64,000 bases of DNA from an uncultured Lachnospiraceae bacterium. GTDB lineage: Bacteria; Bacillota; Clostridia; Lachnospirales; Lachnospiraceae. The DNA lies in assembly GCA_947648875.1 (NCBI GenBank), contig CANSPM010000016.1:1-64000 (forward strand). The letters run 5' to 3'. Below the pieces are notes generated by a model. It saw nothing but the letters and a program-made list of their open reading frames with translations, was not told the origin of the DNA and ran no database searches. This document shows positions 51,553 to 61,165 of this stretch, piece by piece. The first letter of the stretch is position 1. Every line of letters starts with the position of its first letter. The translations under genes were made by a program, and so were the position numbers.

Positions 51553-54549
51553 ATGGAAAAAACAGAGATTTTCAGTGTGTTGGGCATCAGTGAGACAGGG
51601 GAAGAGCGGGAGATCAAGGCAGCTTACCGGGATAGGTTGGCAGTGACCAATCCGGAGGATAATCCAGAGGGCTTTAAACGTCTGCGCCAGGCCTATGAAG
51701 AGGCGCTTGCTTTGCTCCGCCAGCCCCCGGAAGAAGAGCAGCAGGAGCAGGAGGACACCACGGAGACAGGACAGTGGGTGGCCCAGGCCGCCAGACTTTA
51801 CAGTACTTTGGACGGCAGACAGAATCTGGAGGCCTGGCAAGAGTTGTTTTCTCAGGAAATCTATCAGTCTCTGGACGGAGAGGCAGAGTGTCAGGAGAAA
51901 TTGCTGGTCTTTCTGATGAGACATTTTAAACTGCCTACAGAGGTTTGGAATTTGTTGGAGGAAAAGCTGGAAATTCGCAAGAATCAGACCCGTTTAAAGG
52001 AGAAGTTTCCGGCGGATTTCATTGACTATCTCATCAGTCGGGTGACCAGAGGAGAGGAAGTGGAGTTTTCCCAGTTTGAAGGTCCCCAGGACGGAGATTA
52101 TGATTCCTTTTTGCAGTGCTATGACAATTGCTGGGGGGCTTTGCAGGAGAAAAAGTTGGAATACGCGGCGCAATTGCTGGAGGAGAGCGACCGGATGGGG
52201 ATTTGGCATCCCTGCATGGAGGTATGCCGGGCCCAATACTATCAGGCCACTGACCGGCAGGAGGAGGCTGTTCGCTGTCTGAGAGAACTACAGCGGAAGA
52301 TTCCGGGGGACGAACTGGTGGAGTTTAATCTGGCGCAGGTGCTGTGGGAACAGGGTCAGATTCAGGAAGCCGCTCTGTGTTTTGAAGGGATCAGGGAGCG
52401 AAATGAGAAACATTATACAGCAAATCTGCGTCTTGCTGAGTGGTATCATAATCAGGGGGACGATCAGAGAGCCAAAAAATGCGTCGAGGAGGTTCTGTCC
52501 TCCGGTTATGATGACACCTTTCACCAACTGCTCAAGGAGATTAACGCGGGGCTGGAAAAGGACCTGGAGCGCAAGGTCAGTCTCTATTCCAACCCGGAGG
52601 ATGTTTTGGAGCTGGGGTGGTGTTATTTGCAGGATGAGCGCTTTTCATTGGGAATCCGACAGGTGAAAGCCATTGAGGACAGGGTTCCCGAGGGACGGCT
52701 GGAAGAGTATCTGGGCCTTATGACCAAGCTCTATCGGGAGGCGGCGGAGTATGATAAGTCCATAGAGTATGCGAAGCGGTGGCGGCAGGCGCTGGAGAAG
52801 CGTATTCCCACGCAGGAGGGAGAGGCGCTGGAGAAGGACGAGGACAGGCTGCGCCAGTCCCATGCCATCTGCATGCAATGTTACCGTATCCTGGGGTATC
52901 TGGACAAGTCCTATTATCAACTGGCTCTGGAGGAGGCGGATGCCATGGAGGCGGTTAATCCCCACGACATCGGCGTGCTGATGGAGCGTGCCCAGACTTA
53001 TATGGAGATGGAGGAGTATGAGAAATGTCAGGATCTGGTGGGGCGTCTGGTGCAGGAATACCGGGTCTATGCGGCGCTGGCCACAGCCTTGGAGGCTTAC
53101 CGCAGGCAGTGGGATGCTTCCGGCGTGATACAGACAGGCAGACAGCTGGTTCAGTGTTTTCCCGATTATGTCAGGCCCTATGTGGATATGGCCAAAGTGT
53201 ACCTGGACTTGGAGTATACCCGGGAACTGGAGGAGCTGCTTAACGATGCCCGGGAAAAGGGTATTGAGAGTGTATATCTGGATGCTTATGCCTATCAGAA
53301 GGATCATAAGACCAGCACAGAATTGATACAGAAGAAAGTTGAGAAATTTCGGAATATATTTTTGGATCATGTGGAGAACGGGGATCTCTCCTTTTATGAG
53401 CCGGGGTTGAAACAGTTGACGGAGTATCTGTATCAGGCACCGGGGGCCTATCTGCTGGTAGAGAGGGGGATTTTCCACAAGGCGGCTCACCATTATCAGG
53501 AGGCTGTCAAGGACTATGAACAGGTGCTGGCCTATGTGCCACAGCAGATCTATGCCCTGAACGGTATGAGCCAGGTTTATAAGCATCAGGGAGATTATGA
53601 GCAGGCCATTGTCTGTCTGCGCAAGGCTATTCTCTATGACGCGGAAGGGGATTTGCAGCCCGGCGCCAGCATGGATATGGCGGATCTGTATCTGCGACTG
53701 GCGGATTACGAGAAAGCGCTGGAATATCTGGAGCAGTATATGCGCTACGCTGAGAGCGGAAAGCTGAACATCAGTGCCTTCAGGCTGGGTAAGATCGCCA
53801 CGGGGTATATTCGAAACGGCAGATACGATATGGCGGTAAAAATATTTGAGAGCGCCTATGCAAAAGATCCCACCGGTCTGTATGATAAACTGGCAGACAT
53901 GTACCAGGTTACAGGGCAGCAGCAGGAGGCCAGGAATGTGCTGAAACAGTGGGCCGCGCATCTGGGCATTGACGAGAGTGCTTTTGGGAAACTGCGCAGC
54001 AGGATAAAGAAAGGCAATGGGGGATACAGCGATTATTATGTCTGTCTTGGCTGGACGGAACTGATTTTTGGAGACAGGGAAAGCGCGGTTAAGGCATTTT
54101 CCAGTGCGCTTAACTGCCATCCGGACTTAAACAGTGCCGAGGGAACCATGTGTGACGCCGTGTTTGCGTTTATTCTGTGCGGGGAAGAAAAGCTGGGGAA
54201 AAAGTACGCGGCGAAGTTGCAGGACTGGCTCCGGCAGGAGCAGTTTGCCCGCAAGAACGAATATTATGAGCGGGAGAAGGGGCATTTGCAGATAGAAGTT
54301 CTGGCGGCCTATTACACGGAGACGGACCAGAAACTACAGGAGTTGGTTGATCGGGAGAGCAAATGTGAGTGTTGTAATTTCTGTACATACGCTATCTGCA
54401 AGGAGATGGAGGCGGTGAGAATTTTGCTTATGCTCCGGCGTGGTCAGCATCAGGAGGCCCGGGAGCGTTTAGATCGCAATCTGGAGATACAGCCCCAGGA
54501 TGAATATATGTTGGCCATCAGACATATGCGCTTTGGCGGGCAGGGCTGA
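51553..54549 (+). CDS. J-like domain protein with TPR repeats
   Basis: A 998-residue protein. The first 55 residues look like a J domain (IFSVLGISETGEEREIKAAY, then FKRLRQAYEEAL), but the HPD that activates Hsp70 is replaced by a NPED sequence. A long array of helical TPR-like repeats follows (for example residues 625-760, with AHHYQEAVKDYEQVLAYVP and YEQAIVCLRKAILYD), and a Cys-rich end (CECCNFCTYAICKE near 940). It stops 42 bp before the HscC-type Hsp70 gene and shares its strand, so they probably form a chaperone-cochaperone unit. No membrane segment or signal peptide is visible. Confidence 0.88.
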   Translation: MEKTEIFSVLGISETGEEREIKAAYRDRLAVTNPEDNPEGFKRLRQAYEEALALLRQPPEEEQQEQEDTTETGQWVAQAARLYSTLDGRQNLEAWQELFSQEIYQSLDGEAECQEKLLVFLMRHFKLPTEVWNLLEEKLEIRKNQTRLKEKFPADFIDYLISRVTRGEEVEFSQFEGPQDGDYDSFLQCYDNCWGALQEKKLEYAAQLLEESDRMGIWHPCMEVCRAQYYQATDRQEEAVRCLRELQRKIPGDELVEFNLAQVLWEQGQIQEAALCFEGIRERNEKHYTANLRLAEWYHNQGDDQRAKKCVEEVLSSGYDDTFHQLLKEINAGLEKDLERKVSLYSNPEDVLELGWCYLQDERFSLGIRQVKAIEDRVPEGRLEEYLGLMTKLYREAAEYDKSIEYAKRWRQALEKRIPTQEGEALEKDEDRLRQSHAICMQCYRILGYLDKSYYQLALEEADAMEAVNPHDIGVLMERAQTYMEMEEYEKCQDLVGRLVQEYRVYAALATALEAYRRQWDASGVIQTGRQLVQCFPDYVRPYVDMAKVYLDLEYTRELEELLNDAREKGIESVYLDAYAYQKDHKTSTELIQKKVEKFRNIFLDHVENGDLSFYEPGLKQLTEYLYQAPGAYLLVERGIFHKAAHHYQEAVKDYEQVLAYVPQQIYALNGMSQVYKHQGDYEQAIVCLRKAILYDAEGDLQPGASMDMADLYLRLADYEKALEYLEQYMRYAESGKLNISAFRLGKIATGYIRNGRYDMAVKIFESAYAKDPTGLYDKLADMYQVTGQQQEARNVLKQWAAHLGIDESAFGKLRSRIKKGNGGYSDYYVCLGWTELIFGDRESAVKAFSSALNCHPDLNSAEGTMCDAVFAFILCGEEKLGKKYAAKLQDWLRQEQFARKNEYYEREKGHLQIEVLAAYYTETDQKLQELVDRESKCECCNFCTYAICKEMEAVRILLMLRRGQHQEARERLDRNLEIQPQDEYMLAIRHMRFGGQG

Positions 54550-54591
54550 TGGAAAGAAATATGCGGAAGTCAATATAGAAAGAGGAATTAT

Positions 54592-56280
54592 ATGATAGTA
54601 GGAATTGATTTGGGAACAACCAACAGTTTGATTGCCTGTTTTTCAGAGGAGGGTCCGAGAATTATCCCTAACCGTCTGGGCAGGAACCTGACTCCCTCGG
54701 TGGTCAGCGTGGATGAGGAGGGCAATATCTATGTGGGCGAGACGGCCCGGGAACGTATGAGCCTGTATCCGGATTCGGTGGTCAGCGCTTTCAAGCGCAG
54801 TATGGGAACGGAGAGACAGTATAACCTGAGCGGCCATATGTACAGGCCTGAGGAACTGTCCAGCTTTGTGTTACGCTCTTTGAAAGAAGACGCAGAAGTC
54901 TTTCTGGGAGAGGAGGTCACGGAGGCCGTGATCAGTGTGCCGGCATATTTTGATGACAAGCGCCGGAAAGCTACCAAGCGCGCCGGAGAACTGGCGGGAC
55001 TTACCGTGGAACGCATGATCTCTGAGCCTACGGCGGCAGCTGTGGCCTATGGTCTGTATGACAAGACCAGGGATACCAAGTTCCTGGTGTTTGATCTGGG
55101 AGGCGGAACCTTTGATGTGTCCATATTGGAGCTGTACCACAATATTTTGGAGGTGCGGGCCGTGGCGGGCGACAACTACCTGGGGGGAGAGGACTTCACG
55201 GAGGTGATGGGCAAGCTCTTTATGCAGAAGCAGAAGCTGGCCATGAGCAGCCTGTCCGAAAAGGAGCAGGTGCGCCTGTATAAACAGGCGGAGAAGGCCA
55301 AGTGCGCCATAAGCGGCAGTGATCGGGTAGTCATGAAATGTCTGATTGACGGGAAGGAACTGGAATCGGAGATCAAATACAGGGAATATGAGGATGCCTG
55401 TGAGGAATTGCTGAATAAGATCCGGGAACCGGTGAAAAAGAGCCTGTCCGACGCGGGACTTAAACTGGGTGACATAGATGAAATTCTGCTGATTGGCGGC
55501 GCCACCAGATTGTCCGTAATCCGGGATTTCCTGATTCGGCTTTTCAGGAAGTTCCCGGATACCAACATGAATCCCGACGAGGCTGTGGCGCTGGGGGCTG
55601 CGGTGCAGGCGGCCATGAAGGAGCGCCGGGAAGAAGTGAAGGAAGTCATTCTGACGGATGTGTGTTCTTTTACTCTGGGCACGGAAGTAGTAGTGGAATA
55701 TGAGGAAGGGAAATTCGAGGACGGGCGTTTCTGTCCTATCATTGAGCGTAATACCGTGATTCCGGCCAGCCATACAGAGCGTATGTATACTGTGCGGGAC
55801 AATCAGGATAAAGTCAGGGTACGTGTGTTGCAGGGGGAGAGCCGTTTTGCCAGAAACAATCTGTACCTGGGAGAGATGACTATTGATCTGCCCAAGGCTC
55901 CCAAGGGACAGGAATCTGTGGACGTAACATACACCTATGATATCAATTCTCTGCTGGAGGTAGAGGTGAAAGTGGTGTCCACAGGTCTTAACCAGAAGAT
56001 GATTATCAAGGGAGTGGACAATACCATGACCGACGAAGAGATCGCAAAGCGCATGGAGGAACTGGCCTATCTAAAGATACAGCCCCGGGACCAGGAGGAA
56101 AACCGGCTGGTACTGCTGCGGGCGGAACGCATGTATGAGGAATCTCTGGGCGACAGACGCAGGAATCTGGATCACTATATCAATCGCTTCGAGGCAGCTC
56201 TAAAGGGCGGCGATCATCAGGAAATCGCGGATACCCGCCGGGAGTTATCTGAGTTTTTGGACGATGACGAAGATCTGTGA
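54592..56280 (+). CDS. hscC: HscC-type Hsp70 chaperone
   Basis: A cytoplasmic Hsp70 of 562 residues, shorter than DnaK. The ATPase domain has MIVGIDLGTTNSLIACFSEE, the ELSSFVLRSLKEDAEVFLGE segment characteristic of HscC, EPTAAAVAYGL, LVFDLGGGTFDVSILE and LLIGGATRLSVI. The linker region and a short substrate-binding beta domain (DVCSFTLGTEVV, then NTVIPASH) follow, with a reduced helical lid ending in an acidic DDDEDL. Escherichia coli HscC likewise works with J proteins encoded nearby. The start follows AGAGGAA. Confidence 0.95.
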   Translation: MIVGIDLGTTNSLIACFSEEGPRIIPNRLGRNLTPSVVSVDEEGNIYVGETARERMSLYPDSVVSAFKRSMGTERQYNLSGHMYRPEELSSFVLRSLKEDAEVFLGEEVTEAVISVPAYFDDKRRKATKRAGELAGLTVERMISEPTAAAVAYGLYDKTRDTKFLVFDLGGGTFDVSILELYHNILEVRAVAGDNYLGGEDFTEVMGKLFMQKQKLAMSSLSEKEQVRLYKQAEKAKCAISGSDRVVMKCLIDGKELESEIKYREYEDACEELLNKIREPVKKSLSDAGLKLGDIDEILLIGGATRLSVIRDFLIRLFRKFPDTNMNPDEAVALGAAVQAAMKERREEVKEVILTDVCSFTLGTEVVVEYEEGKFEDGRFCPIIERNTVIPASHTERMYTVRDNQDKVRVRVLQGESRFARNNLYLGEMTIDLPKAPKGQESVDVTYTYDINSLLEVEVKVVSTGLNQKMIIKGVDNTMTDEEIAKRMEELAYLKIQPRDQEENRLVLLRAERMYEESLGDRRRNLDHYINRFEAALKGGDHQEIADTRRELSEFLDDDEDL

Positions 56281-56300
56281 AAACGCGGCAAAAGCCTGCG

Positions 56301-57197
56301 CTAGGATAATTGCTGGACATTGCTGTTTCTGCGGAAAGCAGAGGGGGATTGGTGCAAAAACTTGTTGAAAGCCCTGTTAAACTGGGAAAAGCTGGAGAAG
56401 CCACACAAAAAGGCAATATCCGTTATGGCGCTGTCCGTGGACAGCAACATGGTCTGGGCGTTGCTGACCCTTGTCATCTGGATATAGTCTGTCAAGGTAA
56501 AACCTGTAATTCGTTTAAACTGATGAGACAGATAATAACTGCTTATATAAAATTTTTTTGAGATGGTCTCCAGGGACAGTTCTTCCATATAGTGGCTGTG
56601 TATGTAGGCGGTAATGCTGTAGACTTTGTTGGTGATGTTGTCAAAGTCCACATGATTGGCATAGACGTTTTTGTCCCGGTTTAAGTAAATCTGGCTTAAA
56701 AATTCAATAAATTTGTTGTGGACGGCAAGTTCTGTCAGTTCATTAGGAGTTTGGGACAGATAGTATATATCGTTTAGCTTTTCCAGCACCATCTTTTTGC
56801 AGCGTCCCTCAAAACGATAGATGGGGCAATTGGTGTCAAAGATACCATATATGTTTTTCATACAGTTTTCGAAGGCGGATATCATCGGAGGGATGGAGAA
56901 TTGGATGATCAGGCGCTTGCTGGGCGCCCCCTCCGGATATTTTGTCTTATGTAGCAAGGTGGGGCGCAGGGCCACAATATCACAGCAGCGCATGTCATAC
57001 CAGACACCGTCCACCAGGTGCCCTGCTTTCTCGTCCAAAAATACGCACATCTCATAAAATTGATGAAAATGTTGAAATTCCATATTGATCGAGTAGGAAC
57101 GCTCGTCATAGTCAAAATAGTAGTAAAGATTTTTGCCCGGATGACCAATTTCTATTTTATGTTCTCCTGAATACACAACCGTATTGTCAATCAGCAT
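56301..57197 (-). CDS. AraC family transcriptional regulator
   Basis: A 298-residue regulator. Residues 20-160 form a cupin-type sensor (FHQFYEMCVFLDEKAGHLVD and CCDIVALRPTLLHKTKYP). The C-terminal 100 residues hold two HTH motifs: LSLETISKKFYISSYYLSHQ and AITDIAFLCGFSSFSQFNRA, the second with the usual FxQxFNR-like ending (FNRAFNKFLHQSPSAFR). AGGAGGAATAAG fixes the ATG at 57197 on the minus strand; upstream in-frame starts run into the repeat region. It is divergent from the mannosidase gene and probably regulates it. The duplicated elements between them are candidate binding sites. Confidence 0.93.
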   Translation of the reverse strand: MLIDNTVVYSGEHKIEIGHPGKNLYYYFDYDERSYSINMEFQHFHQFYEMCVFLDEKAGHLVDGVWYDMRCCDIVALRPTLLHKTKYPEGAPSKRLIIQFSIPPMISAFENCMKNIYGIFDTNCPIYRFEGRCKKMVLEKLNDIYYLSQTPNELTELAVHNKFIEFLSQIYLNRDKNVYANHVDFDNITNKVYSITAYIHSHYMEELSLETISKKFYISSYYLSHQFKRITGFTLTDYIQMTRVSNAQTMLLSTDSAITDIAFLCGFSSFSQFNRAFNKFLHQSPSAFRRNSNVQQLS

Positions 57198-57218
57198 CTT
57201 ATTCCTCCTAAGGGGGAT

Positions 57219-57280
57219 CATTTGATCTCCTGATCGCTGCAAGATAGCTCTAAAGCGTAAAGACATTTCAGCCGCTACGA
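57219..57280. repeat. Duplicated upstream element, copy 1
   Basis: Starts with a 22-bp block identical to the second copy, including TTTGATCTCCTGATCGCTGC (57221-57240). It continues with AAG-GTAAAG, CAGCC and TACG blocks at the same spacing. Confidence 0.75.
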
Positions 57281-57479
57281 TTTTCCTAAAAGTCATGACG
57301 TTTACGCTAGTGTACTGCCCCATTTACATTTCGCCAATTGACTTGCCTGAATTTCCGTCTGCCGTGTTATTGCCGGTTAACAATGCTACCGCATCGCCTC
57401 CCTCCGCCGCTTTGCAGACGGAAAAAGCATTCTGCGTCATTTAGCTGAAAGTTTTTGTCAGCACACTGGTGTTGGAGAG

Positions 57480-57541
57480 CATTTGATCTCCTGATCGCTG
57501 CGTGATGTCTTTTAAGGGTAAAGGTCCTGTCAGCCCTTACG
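57480..57541. repeat. Duplicated upstream element, copy 2
   Basis: Same orientation as copy 1, with the repeats starting 261 bp apart. The 22-bp head is perfect and the following 40 bp are about two thirds identical. Confidence 0.75.
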
Positions 57542-57783
57542 GATGCAAGGTCGTACACAGCGGTAAAGTTTGCTCTGTATATATGTAGTTTACATCTGAA
57601 AATAGTATAATTTGCATAAAAATGCAGGTAATTTTTAAGATGATTTGTGCAACACCCAAATGAAGTATATCCCATAATAGCAAAAAATGCAATATACATT
57701 ATTAAAAAGACAAGAGATGCGTGGAGATCATGTGCGCTCTTTGATAATCTTTATTTATCAGTTAATGAGACGAGGGACAAATA

Positions 57784-60700
57784 ATGAGGATAGGAAGGCA
57801 ATGGGACGAGAGGCTTAAGATGTGGGATGAAGCCTTTGAGAGGAATCTGTATGTACAGCTGGGGGAGATAGAACTTACCGGTTTTACCACTATGGAACAC
57901 ATGACTCTGGAAGAGGCGAAGAACCAGTGTTTCCGGCCCTTTCCCCGGGGAACGGGGTGGGGGAGGAAATGGGAATACGGCTGGTTTATGTGCAGCGTAA
58001 AGATGCCTGAGAATGCGGTGGGGAGGCGTGTTTTGCTGTGTCTGGGCGCGGGACCGGAGATGCTTGTGTATGTAAACGGTGTGGAGACCGGTTCCATTGA
58101 CAGCAAACATACCATGGTGGAACTGACAGATTGCGCGGCCTTCGGGGAAAACTTTGAAATCTGTGCGGAGTGTTATGCAGGGCATGGCGTCCGACCGGAG
58201 TGCGGCGGAATTTTTGAGAGGGAGGATGTGCCGGTACCGGAGCCGGGGGCGTGTCAGTGTGTGGTGGGAAGCAGCCATTTCGGCATACAGGATCAGGAGA
58301 TGTTTGAGGCCTACGCGGATTATCATACACTCTACGAACTGTGGAAAGCGCTGCCGGAAGGGGATCTGCGCGCCATGAAAATCGGCCAGGCTCTACAGCA
58401 ATTTACCTGTATAGTGGATTTTGAAGCGCCGCAGCCCAGGCGCAACGAGAGCGTCCGGGAGGGGAGAAGGATTTTGGCCCCTCTTTTGGAAAAAAGAAAC
58501 GGGGACACGGTGCCGGATTTTACCGTTTTCGGCCAGTCTCATCTGGATCTGGCCTGGCTTTGGCCCCAGGCGGAGACCAGGCGGAAGGCCGCCAGAACCT
58601 ATTCCAATCAGCTGGCGTTGATGGAGAGATACCCGGACTACCAGTTTTTGCTGTGTTCTCCCACTGTGTTGGAGTATTTGAAACATGATTACCCAAAGTT
58701 GTTTCAGCGGGTGAAGGAGAAGGCGGCGACAGGGCAGTTTGTGCCAGAGGGGGCCGTATATGTGGAGAGTGATACCAACCTGCCGGGAGGAGAGAGCCTG
58801 ATCAGGCAGTTTGTACTGGGAAAGCGCTGGTTTTGGAAGGAGTTTGGCGTGGACAGTAAAGTGGCATGGCTTCCGGATACCTTTGGCTTTTCGGGGACCC
58901 TGCCCCAGATTATGAAGGGATGCAGGGTATCCTATTTTGCCACCCAGAAGTTGCTGCGCTGCGACCCGGAGTGTGAGCAGTTCCCCTATAACCTGTTCTG
59001 GTGGGAGGGAATTGACGGTACCCGGATTCTGTCCCATATGTTTAAAAAGAATAATGCGGTCTTTACTTCCGGCGCCCTGCGTGAGCGCTGGGAGAAGGAT
59101 AGAAACCAGAGACAGGATATAGATGTTTTTATGTTCCCCTTCGGCTATGGAGACGGGGGTGGTGGCCCTACGGAGCTTATGGTGGAAACGGCGATGCGAT
59201 GCAGGGATCTGGAGGGCGCTCCCAGGTGCAGGATGGAAAGTCCGGCGGCTTTTTTTGAGCGGCTGGATCAGGGTAAGGTTGAAAATGTCTATTATGGAGA
59301 ACTGTATCTGGCCTGGCACAGAGGTACCTACACTTCCCAGGCCAGGATCAAGAGAGGCGTCCGGAAGGCGGAGTATGCTCTGCGGGAGGCGGAATATCTG
59401 GCCGGTTTGCTGCGGCTTGCGGGCAATACGGAGGGAGAGAAAGAGCTCCTGTATAAATTGGGGGAACTCTGGGAACTCCTGCTTTTCCAGGAGTTTCACG
59501 ATATTCTGCCGGGAACTTCCATAGAGCGGGTGAACCGGGAGGCAGAAAGTGCTCTGGAGCAGGTGGAGCAGGAGAGTCGTCGACTTGCAAGAGAGTTGCT
59601 TGGAAGACTGGCGAAAGGTCGGGCTCTCTTCAATTCTCTGAGCTGGGAGCGAAGCTACAGAGGGATAAAAATGCCTCCCTGCGGCTATGTTAGGCTGCGG
59701 GACCCTGCCGATGAGCCGGTAGGCAGGGGCTGTGAGGAATATGCGTCGAGGGTAGGAACCTATAAGACGTATGTTGCGGAATGTGTGTCAAGGGATGGTG
59801 GCTTTGAGGAAGAGGGCAGGGAATATGAGCCGGTAGTCAGGCGTTATGAGCCCTGTGTTGCAGAATGCGCGCCGGGAACCGGGAACGGTGGACAGCACGC
59901 TGAGGAATGCGAGGCGCAGGACGGAGAGTTTGTTTTCCGCAACGGCGTTATAAGCGTCTGTGTGGACAGACAGGGACGGCTCACCAGTCTTAAGGACAGG
60001 ATCAGCGGGTATGAGTATGTGGAAAAGCCGCTGAACCAGTGGCGGCTGTATCGGGACGTAAATGTGGATTATGACGCCTGGGAGTTGGGGCGGATGTATG
60101 AACAGGTGCCGGAGAAGATGGAGGCAAACTGTACCTTTCAGGCCAATCGGATGCCGGATGGCAGCGCTACGGTGGTGGTGGAACGACGGGAAGAGCATTT
60201 TACGGCAAGACAGAAAATTTGTTTCTCTTGGGACAGCCCCAGGATTGACTTTGAGACGGAGATAGACTGGCAGGAGAGGCACAGGATGCTCAAAGTGGAT
60301 TTTCCCACCACGGTATATACGAAGGAGGTATTGCAGGAGATTCAGTTCGGCTATATTCGGCGCCCTACCCACAGGTCCAGACAATATGAGAGGGACCTCT
60401 ATGAGACCTGTCATCACAAATATGTGGCGCTTACCGATGGCGAGAATGGTTTTGCGGTGCTCAATGACTGTAAATACGGAATGTCCGCGCAGGACAGCAG
60501 ACTTTCTCTGACACTGCTGCGTGCCCCGGTGATCCCCGATATGACGGCGGATTTGGGTATACAGCGTTTTACCTACTCCATTTTGCCTTTCTCCGGTCCC
60601 TTTGTGCGCAGCAGGGTGACAGAGGAAGCCTATGAGCGTAATGTGGATGTGACTGCGTCCATGGGGGCGAATATGGAAAGGGATGAGCCTTATGAGTTGG

Positions 60701-60966
60701 TATCTTTCTTTCGTCTGGAAGGGGGGCATGCCATTTTGGAGACCTGTAAACCCGCTTTTGACCGGGAACAAGGAGTGATACTGCGTATATATGAGGCGAA
60801 GGGCTGCGGGGGAGAGACCACGCTCTCTGTACCCGGCAGCGTCAAGCGGGTATATGCCTGCAATATGCTGGAGGAGGCGCAGCAGGAACTGGAATTGAAG
60901 GAAGGGAATGTGCGGCTGAGATTCCATGCCTTTGAGATCAAGACCGTTTTGCTGGAATTATATTGA
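57784..60966 (+). CDS. GH38 alpha-mannosidase
   Basis: A 1060-residue cytoplasmic alpha-mannosidase that releases mannose from alpha-linked mannosides such as those from N-glycans. Residues 1-230 form the N-terminal beta-sandwich (WGRKWEYGWFMCSVKMPENA). The catalytic domain starts at FTVFGQSHLDLAWLWPQAET (metal-binding His253 and Asp255), and nucleophile Asp365 lies in VAWLPDTFGFSGTLPQI; WHRGTYTSQARIKRGVRKAE and LLFQEFHDILPGTS give further metal/substrate residues. Beta-sandwich C-terminal domains follow. A Glu/Cys/Tyr-rich insert near residues 640-720 has internal repeats (TYVAECV, PCVAECA). GAGGGA precedes the ATG. Likely controlled by the divergent AraC protein. Confidence 0.95.
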   Translation: MRIGRQWDERLKMWDEAFERNLYVQLGEIELTGFTTMEHMTLEEAKNQCFRPFPRGTGWGRKWEYGWFMCSVKMPENAVGRRVLLCLGAGPEMLVYVNGVETGSIDSKHTMVELTDCAAFGENFEICAECYAGHGVRPECGGIFEREDVPVPEPGACQCVVGSSHFGIQDQEMFEAYADYHTLYELWKALPEGDLRAMKIGQALQQFTCIVDFEAPQPRRNESVREGRRILAPLLEKRNGDTVPDFTVFGQSHLDLAWLWPQAETRRKAARTYSNQLALMERYPDYQFLLCSPTVLEYLKHDYPKLFQRVKEKAATGQFVPEGAVYVESDTNLPGGESLIRQFVLGKRWFWKEFGVDSKVAWLPDTFGFSGTLPQIMKGCRVSYFATQKLLRCDPECEQFPYNLFWWEGIDGTRILSHMFKKNNAVFTSGALRERWEKDRNQRQDIDVFMFPFGYGDGGGGPTELMVETAMRCRDLEGAPRCRMESPAAFFERLDQGKVENVYYGELYLAWHRGTYTSQARIKRGVRKAEYALREAEYLAGLLRLAGNTEGEKELLYKLGELWELLLFQEFHDILPGTSIERVNREAESALEQVEQESRRLARELLGRLAKGRALFNSLSWERSYRGIKMPPCGYVRLRDPADEPVGRGCEEYASRVGTYKTYVAECVSRDGGFEEEGREYEPVVRRYEPCVAECAPGTGNGGQHAEECEAQDGEFVFRNGVISVCVDRQGRLTSLKDRISGYEYVEKPLNQWRLYRDVNVDYDAWELGRMYEQVPEKMEANCTFQANRMPDGSATVVVERREEHFTARQKICFSWDSPRIDFETEIDWQERHRMLKVDFPTTVYTKEVLQEIQFGYIRRPTHRSRQYERDLYETCHHKYVALTDGENGFAVLNDCKYGMSAQDSRLSLTLLRAPVIPDMTADLGIQRFTYSILPFSGPFVRSRVTEEAYERNVDVTASMGANMERDEPYELVSFFRLEGGHAILETCKPAFDREQGVILRIYEAKGCGGETTLSVPGSVKRVYACNMLEEAQQELELKEGNVRLRFHAFEIKTVLLELY

Positions 60967-61165
60967 CAAGCGCTGAGACTATCCAATTTCTACAGAATAT
61001 GTGGCGTGTCATCGGGCGACATGTGACAGGCGGGAAGGAAAATTTAACCACAGTAATTGAATCATGAGATGGACAATGTCAAAGCGGAAACTTTATAAAG
61101 AGAAATTGTGGGCACAACGAAAAGATGGTATGGCCAGACTCTCCTTGTGCTGGAAAGAGGAAAGT

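Larger units (their letters stand above)
57198..57783. other. Divergent regulatory region between the AraC and mannosidase genes
   Basis: 586 bp without a supported gene. It holds two copies of a ~60-bp imperfect repeat (57219-57280 and 57480-57541) and a TATAAT at 57606-57611 that may serve the mannosidase gene, though no convincing -35 box is seen. Confidence 0.6.

Noticed and set aside
52645..54120. 491-codon minus-strand frame
   Set aside because: Antisense shadow of the TPR repeat gene; length is explained by codon bias of the real gene.
58393..59499. 368-codon minus-strand frame
   Set aside because: Antisense to the catalytic domain of the GH38 mannosidase.
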